8,930 nt of DNA from Bacillota bacterium (GCA_023412635.1 JAEYNI010000214.1:1-8930); one strand, 5' to 3'. Positions 1 to 5,691 are shown, counted from the first letter of the stretch. Numbers and translations are program-made. Notes: generated by a model from the letters alone, not told the origin.

Positions 1-191
1 TAATTCTTTAGGTTTTGATCACGCACCACAATTGCCATATCAATATCACTTTTTTCCCAGACCACATCGTAAGCGACACTTCCGCACACAATTACGGCTA
101 TTATGTTCGGGTCATCCTTTATCTTGCAAACAAAACTGTCTACCGCCTCATCAAACTTTTTCTTTAATTCGGCCTGCCTTTTTTCGTCCAT
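1..191 (-). CDS. Nucleotidyltransferase-domain protein, N-terminal part only
   Basis: Partial gene: 63 codons from the start are present and the rest lies beyond the left edge. The start is the ATG at 191-189, preceded by a GGAAGG ribosome binding site (201-206) at good spacing. The peptide opens with a charged helix (MDEKRQAELKKKFDEAV). It then shows the Pol-beta-type nucleotidyltransferase signature: a CGS motif at residues 37-39 followed ten residues later by SDID (48-51), whose acidic residues bind the metal in this fold. In the family, such proteins transfer a nucleotide to a small molecule or a protein, as in aminoglycoside adenylyltransferases and MNT toxin-antitoxin partners. Substrate cannot be judged because the C-terminal part is missing. 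It is transcribed away from the AraC gene and shows no obvious link to the glycan genes. Confidence 0.8.
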   Translation of the reverse strand, partial: MDEKRQAELKKKFDEAVDSFVCKIKDDPNIIAVIVCGSVAYDVVWEKSDIDMAIVVRDQNLKN

Positions 192-513
192 TTTTATATA
201 CCTTCCTTTCAACAAATTTACTTCGCTTGTTTTTTTAGAGTTCACTGTTATTAGAAAATTTCTTCAATAAAAAAAGATTGTTATTATCCTGCGGGTTATT
301 GTATGATTATACTTAACACCCTTGGTAAAAACAGGACAAAAATTGCGAAGTTTACCATTGTTGAAGTGTATATTTGTACCACTCTTTTGGCTGCTATGTC
401 ACTCAAAGCCACTAAAGTGGCTTGCGAGGTTAATGTCGAAGGAAATATATAAAAATGGCTAAAGGAGGTACCGAGCCAATACCATTTCTAACAAGGAAAT
501 ACATAGTTTCTTG
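192..513. other. Intergenic region with hairpin element and leader-type short ORFs
   Basis: About 320 bases lie between the divergent nucleotidyltransferase and AraC genes. The left half is very AT-rich and holds a TATACT -10-like hexamer on the plus strand (308-313) without a convincing -35 box. The right half holds, in order, a hairpin plus GAGG element (397-435), a nine-codon frame from ATG 433, a 19-codon frame from ATG 455, a perfect-looking SD (AAAGGAGGT, 461-469) and a CTAACAAGGAAA element (488-499). No longer reading frame here looks like a protein gene. The arrangement resembles a regulated leader upstream of the AraC gene, but that is inference. Confidence 0.5.
397..435 (+). repeat. 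Hairpin plus Shine-Dalgarno element, copy 1
   Basis: A 7-bp perfect stem AAGCCAC/GTGGCTT (406-412 and 417-423) with a TAAA loop is followed at once by GCGAGG, TTAA and an ATG at 433-435. The same series of parts occurs on the minus strand at 5636-5674: TGTC, the AAGCCAC hairpin, a G-rich SD, TTAA and then ATG. There it supplies the ribosome binding site of the fucosyltransferase-like gene. In this copy the ATG opens a frame of only nine codons ending at TAA 460-462. It has no following U-tract, so it is not a standard terminator. Confidence 0.65.
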
Positions 514-514
514 A
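455..514 (+). CDS. Possible 19-residue leader peptide upstream of the AraC regulator
   Basis: A short frame encodes MAKGGTEPIPFLTRKYIVS. Its ATG has a GAAGGA at 438-443 as a possible ribosome binding site, spaced slightly far. Its TGA stop (512-514) overlaps the ATG at 514 in a TGATG arrangement, which is typical of translational coupling between neighbouring bacterial genes. The codons AAA GGA GGT inside it also form a strong SD-like string at 461-469, which could mean this sequence matters as RNA rather than as peptide. I do not recognise a peptide family. It is not cysteine-bearing and lacks a hydrophobic leader, so an AgrD-type signal peptide is unlikely. Coding status is uncertain. Confidence 0.25.
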   Translation: MAKGGTEPIPFLTRKYIVS

Positions 515-1440
515 TGTTCTTGCGCGAAATGCTGGGCATGGGCATAATTATGGATAATTACCTTCTTCAAATAATAAACGAAACTACTGACTTCATTGAA
601 AGTAATCTGTTGGAGCCGTTAAATCTTGATAATATTTCTGAAAACGTAAATATTTCGAAGTTTCACCTTCTAAGGATATGGAAGGGTGCTACCTCCACAG
701 GTTTGATGGAATATGTTCGTAGGAGAAGAATAGCCGAGTCCCTCAGTGACCTGATTCATGAGCGGAACAGTATAGACTTTATATCCTCAAAATACTCCTT
801 CGGTAGTGAACGAACTTATAACAGAGTCTTCAAGGAGGAGTTCAGCATTACTCCGGCAAAATGGAGGAGAACTCCCCGTCCGCTTGAGATACTTGACAGA
901 TTTAATGCAGACTTTATGAATTGTGCCGGAGAAGGGCTTGTCTTCTTACGATCAATAACAGTACTGCCGGCTTTTTCGCTAGCCGGACTTGAATATAAAG
1001 TCGGCATTGAAGATAACTTGGCAAATCAGACCTCCAGTAAACTTGGAGTTGATTTCTTCTACAATCATAGACTCAGGGTCTTTAACCCTGTAGAAAAGGA
1101 TGTATACATCGGTTTGACAACATGTCCTCCCAGTGATGAGAAATTTACAATTTATCAGCCCTCTGTCCAGATTGATCTGAACAGCATAGTACCCCCTGAC
1201 ATGACGGTAAAGAATATTCTTCCTCACAAATATGGTGTTTTTACATATATGGGACCGCACAGGCCTGAAGAAATATCCTCAAAAACCTTATCAGGCATAT
1301 GGGAGTATATTTTTAGTACCTGGATGCCTAATGTTGAATTCAATCTTAAGCAAAGGTTCAGTTTTGAGCGGATAAACTATGCAAGGTGTAATAAACAGTA
1401 CAGTGAGTGCGACCTATATTACCCCATATCCTATCTATAA
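514..1440 (+). CDS. AraC-family regulator with GyrI-like effector-binding domain
   Basis: A transcription factor of about 308 residues. The N-terminal third is an AraC/XylS double helix-turn-helix. The first helix-turn-helix lies around residues 38-70 (from NLDNISENVNISKFHLLRIW to the MEYVRRRR helix). The second, around 85-120, has the family pattern near SERTYNRVFKEEFSITPAKWRR. From about residue 145 to the end is a GyrI-like (Bacterial_BmrR/Rob type) small-molecule domain, ending in the usual pattern with YGVFTYMGPH, FERI and DLYYPI. This order is the Rob/BltR-like layout and implies ligand-responsive activation or repression. The start is ambiguous. ATG 514 overlaps the TGA of the upstream 19-codon frame, TTG 511 adds one residue, and ATG 550 (MDNYLLQIINE) best matches typical family N-termini but has no good SD. 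The gene is convergent with the glycan operon; its ligand and targets are unknown. Confidence 0.9.
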   Translation: MFLREMLGMGIIMDNYLLQIINETTDFIESNLLEPLNLDNISENVNISKFHLLRIWKGATSTGLMEYVRRRRIAESLSDLIHERNSIDFISSKYSFGSERTYNRVFKEEFSITPAKWRRTPRPLEILDRFNADFMNCAGEGLVFLRSITVLPAFSLAGLEYKVGIEDNLANQTSSKLGVDFFYNHRLRVFNPVEKDVYIGLTTCPPSDEKFTIYQPSVQIDLNSIVPPDMTVKNILPHKYGVFTYMGPHRPEEISSKTLSGIWEYIFSTWMPNVEFNLKQRFSFERINYARCNKQYSECDLYYPISYL

Positions 1441-1460
1441 ACACCCGGCCGGCCTTGAGC

Positions 1461-1496
1461 TATTGCTAAAGTTATTGCTAAAGTTATTGCTAGAGA
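1461..1496. repeat. 12-bp tandem repeat, three copies
   Basis: The unit TATTGCTAAAGT occurs at 1461-1472 and 1473-1484, followed by a third, decayed copy at 1485-1496. The stop codon of the epimerase gene (1490-1492, minus strand) lies inside the third copy. The repeat therefore straddles the convergent 3' ends of the AraC and epimerase genes. No transcription terminator hairpin is visible in this 49-base gap. Confidence 0.8.
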
Positions 1497-2527
1497 TTAC
1501 TGGAGTTCCATTCTATGGTACGTTTAAGTCCTTCACTCATAGGTTTAAATTTATCGAGTCCGAACTCCGAGCAGACTCTGGAAATATCAAGCTGCACTTG
1601 TTGTGGAGAAACCTTAACCTTTTCAGCAGCTGCCTGCCCGGAGTTCTCTTGTGCCGAAAGCTTGCTCCCGGTGATTGCACAAATCTCTTCTGCAAGCTTT
1701 CTTATGGTGATGTTTTCCTTTCCACCCACATTATAAACCAGTTCAGTGCCGTACAGCATTATGTTCAGCAGCATTAACGCACAATCCGAAATGTAGCAGA
1801 AGGTTCTTACCTTACTGCCGCTGTCCAGCATAACTATTTCTTTATTGCTTAAAGCCTGCCTGATAAATTGTGCCAAAACACGCTCATCACCTGCACTGAC
1901 TCCTGGACCGTAGGTCATGGATATCCGTGCTATTTTGGCATTGACATTTTCATAATTTCTATATGCAAAGCAAAGGGTCTCACCCATTCTCTTGGCCTCA
2001 GAGTATATGGCCCTGATATTTACCGGCGAGCATAGCCCCGGGAATTCCTCAGGAGTTGGAATGCTCCCGGCATCAGGCTCTCCATATACTTCTGAAGAAC
2101 TCATAAACAAAAAGCCTGCCTTGTCCGCTTTGGCTTTTTGGAGCAACCTTTCAGTAGCAACTGTGTTAAGATGCATTGTATCAAGGTAGTTTCTCAGGAA
2201 TTTACCCGGTTGGGCATAAGTTGCTCCATGAATAATAAAATCTGCCTTCTGCAGCCTGTCAAGGGAATCGGGCAGGTTCAAATCCACCGAGCGGAAGGTA
2301 TACCCGTTACTAAATATCTCACTTAAGGCCTTATTGGGAGAACTTCTGCTAACGGCCTCAATATTGATTTCAGTGCCCTTTTCCTGGTTTGACAGATGAA
2401 GCATGTATATGAGATAAGTTCCTATAAGGCCGTTAGCACCTGTGATAAGAACGGTCTTCCCCATTAGTGGTGATAAGTCCATTCGTCCGAGATACTCCCT
2501 GCAATCCTGTTCAATTATTTTGTCCAA
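1490..2527 (-). CDS. NAD(P)-dependent sugar epimerase/dehydratase (extended SDR)
   Basis: A 345-residue cytoplasmic enzyme of the extended short-chain dehydrogenase family, which acts on nucleotide-activated sugars. Residues 24-36 carry the Rossmann dinucleotide motif (KTVLITGANGLIG, i.e. TGxxGxxG). HGA follows at 100-102, then the SSSEVYG strand at 143-149, the catalytic YxxxK at 175-179 (YSEAK), and RTFCYISD near 241-248, which in this family is part of the sugar-nucleotide pocket. The pattern is closest to UDP-glucuronate decarboxylase and dTDP-glucose 4,6-dehydratase types, but the exact reaction cannot be read off. The start is TTG 2527-2525, preceded by GGGGGCAGGT; the next in-frame ATG (residue 16) would leave only eight residues before the Rossmann strand. 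It is the last gene of the operon, 89 bases after the E1 beta gene. Together with manC it suggests modification of a GDP-bound or other NDP-bound sugar. Confidence 0.9.
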   Translation of the reverse strand: MDKIIEQDCREYLGRMDLSPLMGKTVLITGANGLIGTYLIYMLHLSNQEKGTEINIEAVSRSSPNKALSEIFSNGYTFRSVDLNLPDSLDRLQKADFIIHGATYAQPGKFLRNYLDTMHLNTVATERLLQKAKADKAGFLFMSSSEVYGEPDAGSIPTPEEFPGLCSPVNIRAIYSEAKRMGETLCFAYRNYENVNAKIARISMTYGPGVSAGDERVLAQFIRQALSNKEIVMLDSGSKVRTFCYISDCALMLLNIMLYGTELVYNVGGKENITIRKLAEEICAITGSKLSAQENSGQAAAEKVKVSPQQVQLDISRVCSEFGLDKFKPMSEGLKRTIEWNSSNL

Positions 2528-2569
2528 TGTACCTGCCCCCTTTACTGACTATTTATGGCATTTGGTTGT

Positions 2570-2628
2570 GAGTGAATAATGAAGTTGACTACTAGCTCCT
2601 TGCTTCTGCCTCCTGATTACTTCATTAT
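2570..2628. repeat. AT-rich inverted repeat at the 3' end of the E1 beta gene
   Basis: ATAATGAAGT at 2576-2585 is an exact reverse complement of ACTTCATTAT at 2619-2628, separated by 33 bases. The right arm overlaps the last codons and stop of the E1 beta gene. The left arm belongs to a longer string (2570-2588) that is repeated in inverted orientation on the other side of E1 beta, at 3707-3727. The stem is AT-rich and the loop long, with no U-tract, so it is a poor terminator. Confidence 0.55.
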
Positions 2629-3657
2629 CTCTCTGACTGCAATGCAAATAGTATCGGCATCCGGATAATACGCTTTCTCCAGTACGTCGCTTGTCGGCGT
2701 CGGCGTATCGGGACAGCAAACCCTGACAATAGGCTTTTTCAAATAGCCAAGAGCTTTCTCAGAAACAATAGCCGCTATCTCCGAGGCTGCCCCTCCTGTC
2801 TTTGCTCCTGTATCGGTAATAATAAGCCTTCCAGTCTTGGCAAGGGACTCAAAAATAATATCTTCATCAATAGGCTTTATGGTTCTTAAGTCTATTACCT
2901 CAACAGAAATATTCTCCGCCTCCAGCTTCTGAGCTGCTTTTAAGGCTTCTATAACCATATAGGATATTGCAACGATGGTTACGTCACTGCCCTTTTTTCT
3001 TACAGCACCTTTCCCGAAGGGAATGGAATACAATGTATCGGGAACCTTACCCATTGTTTTATACAGCCACCGGTGTTCAACAAATAAAACGGGATTATTA
3101 TCTATAATGCTTGAAACCATCAAGCCTTTTGCATCATATGGAGTTGCCGGCACAGCTATTTTTAGACCCGGCACGTTCATAAGCATGCCCTGAATACACT
3201 GGGAATGCTGTGCTCCCGAACCCCAACCTCTGGCGCTGATAGTGCGTACCACCATTGGAACGCTTACTTCTCCGCCCGTCATATAACTCCATTTGGAAGC
3301 ATGATTAACCAATTGATCAAAGGAGAGCAGTAAAAAGTCCATACGGGCATGGACAAGTATAGGCCTCAAACCGGCCATAGCAGCGCCGGCAGCGATACCC
3401 GTAAGTGAGTTTTCGGCTATTTGTGTGTCGAATACTCGTTGCTTGCCATACTTTTCATGTAGGTCTTTTGTGGTGCCGAAAACTCCTGCAACGTCATCAA
3501 CACCCTCACCCATTATAAAAACCCGGTGATCTCTGGCCATTGATTGGTCCAGTGCTTCGAATATGGCATCCTTATATGATATGGTCCTACCCGACTGCGT
3601 CTCATCATCAATAATAAATCTATCCTGTTTTTCAACTTCTATGGTAGTCCAGGGCAT
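2617..3657 (-). CDS. ThDP-dependent 2-oxoacid dehydrogenase E1-type enzyme, beta subunit
   Basis: A 346-residue homologue of the beta subunit of pyruvate, branched-chain 2-oxoacid and acetoin dehydrogenase E1. The transketolase-like pyrimidine-binding domain spans about 25-200. It includes MGEGV (49-53), DTQIAEN with the conserved Glu82 that contacts the ThDP aminopyrimidine, GIAAGAAMAGLRP, MDFLLLSFDQLVNHASKWSYM (106 onward), and GAQHSQ with the active-site type His151. The C-terminal transketolase domain follows, with VIDLRTIKPID at 254-264 and TDTGAKTGGAASEI at 281-294. One segment is unusual: after GLRP comes ILVHARMDF, where classical E1 beta proteins usually have a Glu and an aromatic residue. 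A short N-terminal extension of about 20 residues precedes the domain. The start ATG is supported by AGGAGGT at 3665-3671. The alpha subunit is encoded just upstream. No lipoyl E2 or E3 gene lies nearby, so acyl transfer to CoA is doubtful. Confidence 0.92.
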   Translation of the reverse strand: MPWTTIEVEKQDRFIIDDETQSGRTISYKDAIFEALDQSMARDHRVFIMGEGVDDVAGVFGTTKDLHEKYGKQRVFDTQIAENSLTGIAAGAAMAGLRPILVHARMDFLLLSFDQLVNHASKWSYMTGGEVSVPMVVRTISARGWGSGAQHSQCIQGMLMNVPGLKIAVPATPYDAKGLMVSSIIDNNPVLFVEHRWLYKTMGKVPDTLYSIPFGKGAVRKKGSDVTIVAISYMVIEALKAAQKLEAENISVEVIDLRTIKPIDEDIIFESLAKTGRLIITDTGAKTGGAASEIAAIVSEKALGYLKKPIVRVCCPDTPTPTSDVLEKAYYPDADTICIAVREIMK

Positions 3658-3706
3658 TTTTTCTACCTCCTGCTTCTCGTCTTATAAAACCCTTGTGCAC
3701 ATTACT

Positions 3707-3742
3707 TCAACTTTTCACTATTCACTCTTTATTTTTCACTAT
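3707..3742. repeat. AT-rich repeats between the E1 alpha and E1 beta genes
   Basis: The 87-base gap between the two E1 genes contains TTTTCACTAT twice (3712-3721 and 3733-3742). It also contains a 21-base string (3707-3727) that reads on the minus strand as GAGTGAATAGTGAAAAGTTG and matches 2570-2588 on the plus strand with one substitution and a two-base indel. Related repeats therefore flank the E1 beta gene in opposite orientations. Confidence 0.5.
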
Positions 3743-3744
3743 GC

Positions 3745-4710
3745 TCACACATATACAAACTCTGTAAGCTCTTTCGGCTCCGGTTTGGGAGAGCTTACCG
3801 CAAATTTAAAAGCCTCTTCCACCAAACTGTCAATCTCACTGTTTATGGTATTCTCAACTGCTTTCGTCAGGAGCCCTGTATCATAAAGGTAATTTGTGTA
3901 CCATCTGATGGGGCATTTTGCAAGCCAGTAATCATATTCGTTCTGGGTTCTTTGCCCCTCTCCCACATCATTGACGGTCCCGATATGACCTTTCCACCTG
4001 TAAGTTATACATTCTAAAAAGGTTGGTCCTTCTCCGCTTCTGCACCTCTCAACTGCATTCTCAGCATACTCTGAAACTTTGATCACGTCATTCCCGTCTA
4101 TTTGGAAGCTGGGAATATCATAGCTTTCAGCCCACCTGTAAATGTTATCCTTCGGGTGGCGTGCCATATGGTGGGAGTTTATTGCGTAAGCATTGTTTTC
4201 ACAAATATAAATAACCGGCAGCTTTTTCAGAGCTGCAAAGTTCAAGCTTTCATGAAATGTACCCTCATCAACTGCACCGTCTCCAAAGAATACTACGCTC
4301 ACCTTTCCATCCTCTGATAGCTTTGAAGCAAGAGCGGTACCTGTTCCCAAAGGGATATTACCGCCGACAATAGCTGTTGAGCCGAGTATTCCCACCTCTG
4401 GAGCCAGCAGATGCATTGAGCCGCCTCTCCCGTAGGAACAGCCTGTTTTTCTCAGATATAATTCGGCAACCATTTTTTTGATATCTCCACCCTTAGCAAT
4501 ATACTGAGCGTGGCTTCTATGGGTTCCGAAAACATAATCCTCCTTATTCAGGTTTATACATACCCCGGCCGAAACTGCCTCCTGTCCGATGGACAAATGT
4601 ATTGGTGTTTTCATTTCATCGTTTTTATACTCATCAGCAATTTTAAGCTCCAACTTTCTTATAATGAGCATTGTTCTATATAATTCAATTAGTCTGTCTT
4701 TATCCAGCAT
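3745..4710 (-). CDS. ThDP-dependent 2-oxoacid dehydrogenase E1-type enzyme, alpha subunit
   Basis: A 321-residue homologue of the alpha subunit of E1 enzymes, closest in feel to AcoA/PdhA. Recognisable parts are HLSIGQEAV at 38-46, DYVFGTHRSHAQYIAKGG at 58-75 and GRGGSMHL at 94-101. The ThDP-magnesium motif begins with GDGAVDEGTFHESLNFAAL at 143-161 and ends with the ENN at 171-173. YRWKGHIG is at 237-244. In the family the alpha subunit carries most of the cofactor diphosphate site and pairs with the beta subunit encoded next, as an alpha2beta2 enzyme. The start is ATG 4710, because GGGAGGG (4717-4723) lies six bases upstream; a TTG at 4725 in the same frame lies just upstream of that SD and is unlikely. 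It begins 16 bases after the stop of the fucosyltransferase-like gene, so the two are probably co-transcribed. It likely forms an E1 without E2/E3, with a role in sugar or side-chain chemistry (inference). Confidence 0.93.
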   Translation of the reverse strand: MLDKDRLIELYRTMLIIRKLELKIADEYKNDEMKTPIHLSIGQEAVSAGVCINLNKEDYVFGTHRSHAQYIAKGGDIKKMVAELYLRKTGCSYGRGGSMHLLAPEVGILGSTAIVGGNIPLGTGTALASKLSEDGKVSVVFFGDGAVDEGTFHESLNFAALKKLPVIYICENNAYAINSHHMARHPKDNIYRWAESYDIPSFQIDGNDVIKVSEYAENAVERCRSGEGPTFLECITYRWKGHIGTVNDVGEGQRTQNEYDYWLAKCPIRWYTNYLYDTGLLTKAVENTINSEIDSLVEEAFKFAVSSPKPEPKELTEFVYV

Positions 4711-4716
4711 CAAGCA

Positions 4717-4723
4717 CCCTCCC
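4717..4723 (-). promoter_or_regulatory. Ribosome binding site fixing the E1 alpha start
   Basis: GGGAGGG on the minus strand stands six bases before ATG 4710. It rules in the shorter form of the E1 alpha protein and rules out the TTG at 4725, which lies upstream of the SD itself. Confidence 0.8.
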
Positions 4724-4726
4724 AAT

Positions 4727-5638
4727 CTAATACAAAAGCTTTATCTTACTGCTGTTCCAATCCTTTAGCTCAGTTATGGCCAGAGATACATTGGAATAGC
4801 CGTTACCGATAAAGTAGTCACACCTTGTTGCCAGCCAGGTATCTTTTATAATCTCCAAACCTTTTCGTGCCTTATCTTCATAATCCTGAAAATGCGAGCC
4901 ATTGCCGGTCTGAAGTACTCTATTACATTCAGTACTTATAACAATATCCGGATATAAGGTTTTATACTGCTCCAAAATGTCGCTGCAGTCGGTCATCAGG
5001 AATAACCTTGCATTAGGGCATATTCTCAGTATTTTATCGATCTCAGCCGGATATCTCCTGTTAATTTTCTGAAGGTAATTTACCTCTACAACCTTATCAC
5101 TACCACGGATATGAACCGCAATTAAAGGATATTCTCTCATATTTGAATTATAGAATTCATCAATCTCGTCAGCTGCCAGAGGTTGAAGTCGTATATATTT
5201 TTTCAGCATTTCACTGTATAAATATCTGGAAATGAACCCGTACATGGGGTGTTTTTCAATCCAATACATCATATTCTCATGCTCAATAAAGTTTTTTTCA
5301 ACAATTACATCTGCATTACAGTTAATCAGCTCCTCAAGCGAGCATTCAACATCCAATTCAGGACTTTCTTCTCTTAGGTTGTCACTTTTCCACACTTCCG
5401 GATAGTAGGTTAATCCGGGCTTCTCCAAATCCTCAATTCCGTATTGCGATACCGGTTGAAAAAACTGACTGAAGGCTTCCGATTGCTCGTCAATACTGTA
5501 TAAACAATTTTTACCCCAATATACAATGGGCGTTCTATTTGTTAACTCGGCAAAATACAATTGTGTTAAAACATGATGCATATCATACCAAAAGCCATTC
5601 CCTGTTGATTTAATCAATAAAAACTTAACCGAATACAT
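4727..5638 (-). CDS. GT23/NodZ-like fucosyltransferase homologue
   Basis: A 303-residue protein with features of the alpha-1,6-fucosyltransferase (GT23, FUT8/NodZ) and wider O-fucosyltransferase superfamily. The N-terminus has a glycine-containing loop and helix (GNGFWYDMHHVLTQLYFAEL, 13-32) resembling the FUT8 segment with a HHV sequence. IAVHIRGSDK at 173-182 matches the HxRxxDK-type GDP-fucose binding motif of the family. FLMTDCSD at 213-220 and the C-terminal DYFIGNGYSNVSLAITELK (274-292) match the typical nucleotide-contacting strands. There is no signal peptide or membrane segment, so it probably acts in the cytoplasm. The family uses GDP-fucose; with manC as neighbour a GDP-sugar donor is likely, but whether it is GDP-fucose or another GDP-hexose is open. 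The start ATG 5638 has GGAGG seven bases upstream, within the hairpin repeat. Identification rests on motifs, so the acceptor is unknown. Confidence 0.68.
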   Translation of the reverse strand: MYSVKFLLIKSTGNGFWYDMHHVLTQLYFAELTNRTPIVYWGKNCLYSIDEQSEAFSQFFQPVSQYGIEDLEKPGLTYYPEVWKSDNLREESPELDVECSLEELINCNADVIVEKNFIEHENMMYWIEKHPMYGFISRYLYSEMLKKYIRLQPLAADEIDEFYNSNMREYPLIAVHIRGSDKVVEVNYLQKINRRYPAEIDKILRICPNARLFLMTDCSDILEQYKTLYPDIVISTECNRVLQTGNGSHFQDYEDKARKGLEIIKDTWLATRCDYFIGNGYSNVSLAITELKDWNSSKIKLLY

Positions 5639-5674
5639 TCTTTAACCTCCCAAGCCACATAGTGGCTTTGACAC
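5636..5674 (-). repeat. Hairpin plus Shine-Dalgarno element, copy 2
   Basis: On the minus strand this reads GTGTC, then stem AAGCCAC, loop TAT, stem GTGGCTT, then GGGAGG, TTAAAGA and the ATG of the fucosyltransferase-like gene. The stem (5652-5658 with 5662-5668) ends directly before the SD. Copy 1 lies at 397-435 on the other strand with the same order of parts. The position between manC and the next gene suggests an mRNA processing, stabilising or translation-control site (inference). Confidence 0.7.
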
Positions 5675-5691
5675 CATAGTGGCTTTGACAC
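5658..5691. repeat. 17-bp perfect tandem duplication
   Basis: CATAGTGGCTTTGACAC occurs twice head to tail (5658-5674, 5675-5691). The duplicated block covers one stem arm and the flank of the hairpin element, giving two copies of the arm GTGGCTT. Either could pair with the single AAGCCAC arm at 5652-5658, so two alternative hairpins are possible. Confidence 0.9.

Noticed and set aside
32..238. Plus-strand frame antisense to the nucleotidyltransferase start
   Set aside because: Low-complexity shadow of the minus-strand gene, which has the GS...DID motif and an SD.
303..452. A 49-codon frame with a hydrophobic middle, considered as a small peptide or AgrD-like precursor
   Set aside because: It has no ribosome binding site, runs through the hairpin repeat at 397-435, and lacks the C-terminal pattern of AgrD peptides.
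1441..1489. Bidirectional terminator between the convergent AraC and epimerase genes, including the GGCCGGCC palindrome at 1447-1454
   Set aside because: The palindrome is only eight bases with no loop and no T-run; the rest is the tandem repeat.
1379..1777. Plus-strand frame of 132 codons across the AraC and epimerase 3' ends
   Set aside because: It runs antisense through the well-supported epimerase gene and has no recognisable domain or ribosome binding site.
2617..4710. Ordinary pyruvate or acetoin dehydrogenase operon
   Set aside because: E2 (lipoyl acyltransferase) and E3 genes are missing on both sides and the linked genes are for nucleotide sugars.
4711..4725. Longer E1 alpha with a TTG start at 4725
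   Set aside because: The TTG lies just upstream of the SD (GGGAGGG at 4717-4723), so translation would run through its own ribosome binding site; ATG 4710 is ideally placed.
5658..5691. CRISPR-like repeat
   Set aside because: The two copies are directly adjacent, with no spacer, and there are only two.
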